Shown here one piece after another: positions 57,955 to 64,000 of a stretch of 64,000 nt of DNA. The stretch is from Coniferiporia sulphurascens. Taxonomy: Eukaryota > Basidiomycota > Agaricomycetes > Hymenochaetales > Hymenochaetaceae. The notes beneath the pieces were generated by a model that was not told the DNA's origin, did no database searches, and worked only from the letters and a program-made list of their open reading frames with translations. Position 1 is the stretch's first letter. Each line of letters starts with the position of its first letter. The DNA is taken from NCBI GenBank assembly GCA_002794785.1, contig NBBA01000019.1:62001-126000 (forward strand), given 5' to 3'. Made by a program: the position numbers and the translations under genes.

Positions 57955-60900
57955 AAACTTTTACTAGGCAGAGCAAACTTGTAAAATGTTTGATTAATTC
58001 AATCATTAGCGCTTTCGTCATAATATCAGCCTTTTGCTGTCCAGTTGGAATATATGAAACTGATATGGTTTCATTTTCAATATAATCTCTTAAGAAGTCT
58101 TTTCGTATGTCAATATGTTTCGTTCGTTGCGTATATTTTTGTTCTGTTGAATTTACTATTGTTATGGCTGCTTGATTATCGCATAATATTTTTGTAGGTG
58201 TATCCAAGGTCTGCAGTACCTCTTCAACCAGTCTTCTTAGCCATATTGCTTCTTTTACTCCATGAGTTAAAGCTTGTAATTCAGCTTCACATACTGATAG
58301 TGACACTAATTCTTGTTTTTTACTTGACCATGATGTCGTTGCATTTCCTATTTGGAATATATATCCTGATATTGCTTTATGGCCTTCTTGTGTCATGCTG
58401 TCTGCATCGGTATATCCAGTTAACTTGATTGGTTCTTTTCCTCCAAGTATTAACCAATAATCGTTTGTTCCTTTTAAATATTTGAAACAATGTTTTACTG
58501 CATTGTAATGTTCGATACTAGGTCTGTTTAGATGCCTAGCAAATTGACCTGTTGCAAATGATATATCAGGTCTCGTACAATCTGCTGCATATCATAATGC
58601 TCCAACCATGTTCATGTAAGGTATTTGATTCATGAAGTTTAATTCTTCATTAGTTGGATTTTCCAATGTTTTTAACACTTGACCAGGTGTCATTGGTGTT
58701 CGTACCGTTGCAGCGTCTTTTAATTTGTATTTTTCTATAATATTATCAATATAGTGTTTTTGTCTTAGTTTTATTATTCTTTCATCTCGGTTTCTTTCGA
58801 TTTCAATCCCAAGTAACCAATGTATATCATTTCCATCAGTGAATTTTACATGTTTTCCAATTTCGTCTTTAAAAGCTTTTATTATTAATAAATTTAAGCC
58901 GCATATCGTTATGTCGTCAACATGTATGAAAAGGATTAGAATTGTTTTTCCTTTTACTTTTCTTAGGAATACTGCGTTATCTTGGACTGCTCGTGTTAGT
59001 CCTATTCCTATTAATATTTCGGATAATTTTTTGTACCACCATCTGCCTGCTTGTTTTAATCCGTATAAGGCTTTATTTAATTTTAAGACTTGCCCAGGTT
59101 TTATTTTGATTAGATTTCCTGGTGGTGGTTTTATGTATATGTTTTCGTCTTTTTCTAATTCACCATATAGGTAAGCTGATTTTATATCGATTTGGTGAAT
59201 TTCGTAATTATTTGTTGCGCTCCAACTTAATATAGTTCTTACTGTGGCTAATCTTGCCACTGGAGCGAATGTATCGTTTGAGTAGTAGTCTATGCCCTCT
59301 TTCTGGGCAAATTCTTGAACTACTAATCTTGCTTTGTAATGTTCGATTTCTCTGTTTGCTAATCTTTTTGTTTTGTAAACAAATCTTGTTCCAATTATGT
59401 TTGCTTCTTTTGGTGGATCAATGATTTTCCATGTAAATCTTTTGATTAACGTTTTTATTTCTTCTTTCATTGCTGTGATCCACTGATTTGCGTCAATTCT
59501 ATTGATCGCTTGTTGATATGAATTTGGATCACCTATTAATTCTGTATTGAATTGATTAAATTCCGTAAGATAAGCGACTGTATTTTGTTCGTCGAAGTTA
59601 AGACCTAGTAATCGTTTTGTTGGTTTGTTTGTTTGTATTGGTCTTTCTTTTGTTAATTCTTGAATTTGTTCATTATGTTTTTCTGTAATATTCTCCCCTT
59701 CAATTTTAGATGGTGGAGAATCTAAAAATTGTAAATTTTGTTCGACTGTAATTTTTCTGTTATGATAGGTTCTATGACCTTTACTTTCTTCGTCAAATCC
59801 TAGCCATTGTGCATATATTCCTTTTGGTTGTAATTTATTAACGTCTTCTTGTCGTATAATGCAATATTGGCCAAATTCTTTTAAATCGTCTATGTTATAA
59901 TTTTCGTTATAACGTTTAAAATAAGGTGTTTTAAAATCAATAATGCTCTTTGGCATTCTATTGTAAACATATGTACTGTATTTTACAGCTTCTCCCCATA
60001 GACTTGGAGGTAACTTTGCTTGTAGCAGATTTACTCGTGTATTATTTAAAATCATTTGATGTGATCGTTCTGCTACTCCGTTTTGTTGTGGTGTATCGTG
60101 AACAGTCAGCTTTCGTATCGTTCCATGTTTTTCTAAATATTCAGTGAATTGTTTACTTAAAAACACTGTGTCGTTATCGCTTTGTAATATTTTTATTTTT
60201 ATATTAAATTGTGTATTGAGCATGGTAGCCCAAGTCGTATAAGCATTTAAACCCTCATTTTTTGTTTTTAATAAAATCATTTTTATCCATCTTGTAGAAT
60301 CGTCTACAAGTGTTAGAAGATATTTATATCCTCCAATAGCATGTGTGGATGCTGGACCCCATATGTCCATATGTATATGATCGCCGAATTTTTCGGCTAA
60401 CTTTGAAATACATAACTTTGGGATTTGCATTCTTTTTATATTTGCTTCAAGGCAAATTGTGCATTGAGTTTCGTCATAGTTTGAAATTTTGTTATTTGTT
60501 ATTTGGTCTTCTTTTAGTAATTGTTTTATATAAGTGTAACTTATATGTCCGAGTTTTTTGTGAAGTTCGAATAATGTTAAATTTTTCGTAGCCGCTTGTA
60601 CATTGTTATTAAATATACTATACAATCCATTCGTGTTTTTTATTTTACCACATAAAGATCCATTAGGATACTTTATTGTGCATATATTTTTTTTATAAAT
60701 AAATTCATAACCGTCTTGACATAGAAGTCCTTGAGAGATGAGTGTCCATTGGGGATGTAAAGCTTAAGATCCCCTACTATGTTTGCCATGAATGTTGTTT
60801 TGTTTGCGGCCGTTATCGTAATTGCATCAGTTTTGTAAGTATTTTGTAATCAGTTTAGATATGGTGTTAGGTGTATTGTTGCACCAGTATCAATTATATC

Positions 60901-62742
60901 CATTGAAGAATAAATGTTATTAGCAATTTCTTGTGTTGTAATAGCATTAATGCTTACGTTTAAATTACTATCATCCACGTCTTCCATTGCGCTGTCATAA
61001 TTCCCTATTTTGTCAAGGAAATCGTTATAAGAATAAATTGGGAATTCTCCCATGTTGAAATCGTTATCGTTGACTTCAGTTATAAAGGTGCCAATTTCGC
61101 CTTGGCCTATTACGGTGCTTAGTTCAATTTGAGAGCTCGATGCGACGTTTGTTGCTGCTGCTGCTGCGGTATGTTTAGCCTGGGCCGCACTTGCCCCAGT
61201 CGATGTTGGTGCCGCTGACACACCCGTTTCCTTCCCTTTTCCTTTGTCGTCGTTCACGTCCTCTTTTTTCTTTTGAGCTGCCTTCGTCCATTCCGTTTTT
61301 GGTGCCCAGCAGTCTCGACTAAAATGCCCTAACTTGTTACAGTTATAGCACTTGATTACGTGTGATTGTTGGTTAGGGGAATATCCCCCTCGTCCTCATC
61401 CTTGTGTATATCCTCCATGGCCCCTATAGCCACGACCTCGTGATTGTACTCTGCGGCTGTTACCGTGTCCGCAGCCCCTAAAATAGGGGTGGTTCCGCTC
61501 GTCCTTGGGCAGGTGGTTAGCCACCGCTCCTGTCCTCTGATGATTTTTACACCACCCCTCAAAGGCGTTTCTCAATGCCATTAGTAGGAATTGAGGGGTT
61601 AGTTCAATTTCATCTTTGTCTGGATTCGTTTCGTTAATTGTTTTAATATATAACTCACTCTGCGTGAGTACGTATTGATATTGTTCGGGTGTTGCCCGCG
61701 TAATAGCCGATATATACATTGATTCTGAAACTTTTACCCCTTGGGCTATGAGTTCCTCGTATTTATTGCTGAGGTTATCGAGCGTTCCATCAAAATGGCT
61801 GACATGACCTCTGATATCAAAAAGGGCAGCCTCGTTAAAGCCCTTTGTAATTGTTGTCTGGACGTTATATCGTCCGTCAAGCGCTTTGAGTAGCGCTGGA
61901 ATATCTTTAGAGAAATTAAGATAATAAGCCAATATTTTGTCGGGCATAGTGCGCATAATGCCGTTATATAAAGCACTTGATATACCAGCCTCTCCAGTTC
62001 CTGGGGAGTTAATGAGCAGGTTACCGTAACCTGCACTCTCGATGGCGCTGCAGACTCTGTAATTCCAGAGTTTGTAGTTTCTGTGCCCGTCGAGTTTCTC
62101 GATTCCATCGAAGAATTTCTGGAGTTCCACGAGTTTAGTTGCCATACTCGGTTCATCTTCCTCAGTATCGTTAGTGTCTGAATCATCAGGATCAGATGGT
62201 TCTGATGGCTCATGTGATGGGTTATTTTTGGATTCTTCGGAGTTTTCTTGATCGTTATCTTCTTTTTTATCATCGTCTTCTTTCTTATCACTTTCTTCTT
62301 CTGGCTTAATATAAGGGTTATCAATTTTAAATTGTTCTTTCTCGTTTGGATTTGATATGCCCAAATACGTACTTATTCGGTATCTGATTTCAGATGATTT
62401 TCCTTGAGCTGATATTCCTAAATCTTTAGCGTGATTCGTTAGTTCTATTTTATAGTCAGTTTTTATTTTTAATTTTTCATCTTTGGTAGAATTATCATAC
62501 CTGTTTATTTGATCTTGTATTTGTTGTTCCGTTCCGTTAATAGGTATTTGTCATAAGTTGCATTGCAGTATTAGGTCAACTAACCTTTTGCTATCTTTAG
62601 CTTTTTGAATTTTTTCTTCGAGTTCTTCGATAGTAGATGACTGTGTATACGTTATTTTTAGTTTGTTAGCGATTATTCGTAATCCTGATAATTTTTGCAA
62701 GCGTGTTTGCTCACAAGTGTTTGGTTTCTGTCCGTCAGACAT
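57953..62742 (-). pseudogene. copia gag-pol polyprotein, broken
   Basis: One frame from ATG 62742 runs through TGA stops at 62553-62551, 61398-61396 and 60852-60850. A frameshift follows near 60745, and a fourth TGA lies at 58594-58592 before the frame ends at 57953. Gag has a UBN2-like core (LDGHRNYKLWNYRV), a GRGRGG-type basic tract and the knuckle CYNCNKLGHFSRDC. Protease is seen as DTGA. The integrase zinc region has HKKLGH and CTIC, and its core has DIWGP, SDND and QQNGVAERSH. Reverse transcriptase has KARLV, DIKSAYLYG and HVDD (usually YVDD). RNase H has YTDAD, CEAELQAL and RTKHIDIR. All catalytic residues I looked for remain, so the breaks look recent and few. Every stop is TGA in a place where CGA would fit. 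Confidence 0.88.
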
Positions 62743-62798
62743 AGTTTCGTTTATTCGAGGATTTTTTGTTTAATTGTTTTCATTAGTTATAGAGTCAA

Positions 62799-62809
62799 GG
62801 CTCATAACC
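62799..62809 (-). other. primer-binding site of the copia element
   Basis: Directly next to the 5' LTR. The plus strand reads GGCTCATAACC, the sequence of the anticodon arm of initiator tRNA-Met, so the element RNA would pair with that arm. Drosophila copia also uses an internal part of initiator tRNA-Met. Confidence 0.6.
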
Positions 62810-63067
62810 TCTTAAAATCTACGCACATTGTGGTAGACGATGAGGTGCAGTGGTGAAGTTGAGGCAAAGGTGGGTTATCAGCATAAACTGATGTATTTCT
62901 AGGGCAAGACCAGCTCCCCTTATATACATGTTCCGTGGGCTAGTACTACTATAACTATCTAGCTCATATATCATATGGCATTATCATTGCGTTATCGTTC
63001 ACTTAGTAAGGTGGTTGTTCATATGACCACGTACTATATTTATATCATTCGTTATATTTATTTAATA
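62810..63067 (-). repeat. 5' LTR of the copia element
   Basis: 258 bp. It contains a TATA-like box (minus strand GTATATAAGGGG, around 62915-62930). It lies directly against the start codon of the plus-strand dehydrogenase, pointing the other way. Confidence 0.9.
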
Positions 63068-63072
63068 CATGT
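63068..63072. repeat. copia target-site duplication, right
   Basis: CATGT, copy of 57683-57687. Its ATG is the start codon of dehydrogenase copy 2. Confidence 0.85.
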
Positions 63073-64000
63073 CGACAGATGCGCTCGGCTCAGAGTTGCA
63101 TGGTAGTTATGCCTACACGGACTCGCTCAAGGATGTACACTATGGCCCGGGATGCCTCGCCACAGCGTTGCCGAAGCTGCTTGCCACTGTCGGTGGTACA
63201 ACCGCACTCATCGTGACCGGCCGTAGCTTGTATACCAAGGCACGTCCCACGTTATTCTTTGCAGTATAAATTTCTGGCAGACTTATCATCCCGTCTAGAC
63301 AGACGTTGTGCGCAAGGTGGAGGACGTCCTGCGCGCACACAACGCCTACGGAGGCACGTTCTGGGAGATCGGCGAGCACGCGCCTGTCGCCGGCATAACC
63401 GGTGGGTTACGTGCGCTCGCAGAGTCTGGGGCGGACTTTCTTGTTAGTGTCGGTGGAGGAAGTCCCATCGACGCTGCGAAAGCAATCATACACAGACACC
63501 GGGAAAATGTGGGAGCCGGAGCGCAACAGACGTTCCTCCCGCATATCGCGATTCCGACAACTCTGAGCGCTGCCGAGTATACTGTGAGTGCATAATTCTG
63601 AGCTGGGTTTATATAATCTATATGGAGACAATAGCTAACGCTATACTCTTATTATTGTCTATTTTCGTCCAGAGTTTTGCCGGCTACACGAACGAAGACA
63701 GAAACAAGATCATTATGTCCGCGCCCGCGCTCGCTCCCTCTGGTATCATCCTGGATGCCGAGCTTACGCTTCCTACTCCAGAGCGTCTTTGGTACGTTTC
63801 CTTTATATTCAAAAGAATCCTTGTATTCATAGAACCGCATACACATGCATTTTAGGTTGTCCACCGGGATGCGCGCGATGGACCACGCCGTGGGCGCGTC
63901 CAATATTACCTCGTTCTTCGAGGTCTTCATGTCTAACCATTTAATCCAGAGAGCCTATACAGGCCATACGTCCCGTACCCAATAAAAGCGCTCTGTTATG
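63069..64000 (+). CDS. iron-containing alcohol dehydrogenase, copy 2, runs off the window
   Basis: Paralogue of the gene at 55442-57142. ATG 63069 is inside the copia target duplication. Exons seen: 63069-63239, 63299-63583, 63673-63791, one from 63856, and the start of the next at the right edge (SLYRPYVPYPI). The first is 171 nt as in copy 1 and ends before the same GC donor (GCACGT); a second GC donor follows DHAVG. The NAD motif SVGGGSPIDAAKAI is intact. No stop is seen in the part present. The region after LTLPTPERLW matches copy 1 closely. It differs in the third exon, where SFAGYTNEDRNKIIM replaces AGAGYTNEEGHKVGV. Its native promoter is now 5.4 kb away, so it may be silent or driven from the LTR side. 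Confidence 0.8.

Larger units (their letters stand above)
57688..63067 (-). mobile_element. Ty1/copia LTR retrotransposon, full length, inactivated
   Basis: 5,380 bp on the minus strand with two 258-bp LTRs (57688-57945 and 62810-63067), a primer site, a polypurine tract and one long gag-pol frame. Domain order is Gag, zinc knuckle, protease, integrase, reverse transcriptase, RNase H, which is Ty1/copia. LTR ends are TATTAA and TTAAGA, not TG and CA. The LTRs differ at 14 positions and have no indel. The coding frame has four TGA stops and one frameshift, so it cannot move by itself. It is flanked by CATGT on both sides; the right copy contains the start codon of dehydrogenase copy 2. Confidence 0.93.

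Noticed and set aside
60700..60860. Programmed gag-pol frameshift in the copia element
   Set aside because: The shift lies after the protease motif and next to a TGA stop, not at a gag-pol border, and no slippery heptamer is evident. A mutation is simpler.
2999..62742. Recoding of TGA as a sense codon in transposons
   Set aside because: The natural ends of LINE ORF1, the copia frame and host genes such as dehydrogenase copy 1 also use TGA, so it is a stop here.
57688..63067. Ascomycete-type RIP as the cause of transposon decay
   Set aside because: RIP favours CpA sites in both strands. The LTR differences are tied to CpG, and most other CpA sites are unchanged.

Overview
The window is nuclear DNA of a filamentous basidiomycete, most likely an Agaricomycete. 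The host genes are GC-rich and cut by many short introns (about 40-110 nt, mostly GT-AG with several GC-AG). The gene set is fungal: 3-ketosphinganine reductase, ferrochelatase with a C-terminal [2Fe-2S] motif, Mia40, a CDF metal carrier, sulfite oxidase, expanded P450s, a Ure2-type glutathione transferase and a ricin-B-type beta-trefoil protein. The transposons are visibly more AT-rich than the host genes.

Layout. 0.7-1.9 kb: sphingolipid gene TSC10 on the minus strand. 2.8-9.5 kb: one complete LINE (non-LTR) retrotransposon with a 13-bp target duplication. 9.6-11.2 kb: an unrecognised host gene. 12.8-24.1 kb: three tandem intact cytochrome P450 paralogues. The spacer between copies 2 and 3 holds a nest of a Tc1/mariner-like TIR element and three solo LTRs. 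24.4-28.4 kb: two tandem aldo/keto reductases. 28.6-31.5 kb: a 6-phosphogluconate-dehydrogenase-like gene and a glutathione transferase. 32.9-33.7 kb: a small beta-trefoil lectin-like gene in an otherwise gene-poor stretch. 36.1-49.6 kb: a gene-rich block of a multi-pass membrane protein, ferrochelatase, a single-pass membrane protein, an Emi1/DUF3128 protein, a possible PAXX-like DNA-repair factor, an MMT-type metal carrier and Mia40. 50.3-54.1 kb: a decayed helical-domain gene and sulfite oxidase. 55.4-64.0 kb: a head-to-head pair of iron-containing alcohol dehydrogenases split by a Ty1/copia element.

How the genes relate. No single pathway spans the window. The P450 array, the two aldo/keto reductases, the 6PGDH-like dehydrogenase and the GST form a neighbourhood of oxidation, reduction and conjugation enzymes. 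That would fit xenobiotic or secondary-metabolite turnover, but the link is inference. Ferrochelatase, Mia40 and the CDF carrier are all mitochondrial, and the last two share a divergent promoter.

The most interesting signals concern the transposons. The copia element landed exactly on the start codon of the right-hand dehydrogenase. Its LTRs have TA...GA rather than TG...CA ends, shown by three independent 5-bp target duplications. Its two LTRs differ only at former CpG sites, and all its in-frame stops are TGA. This is a clear footprint of CpG methylation and deamination. All gene models were assembled by eye from splice sites and reading frames; protein family names come from recognised motifs, not from a database search.
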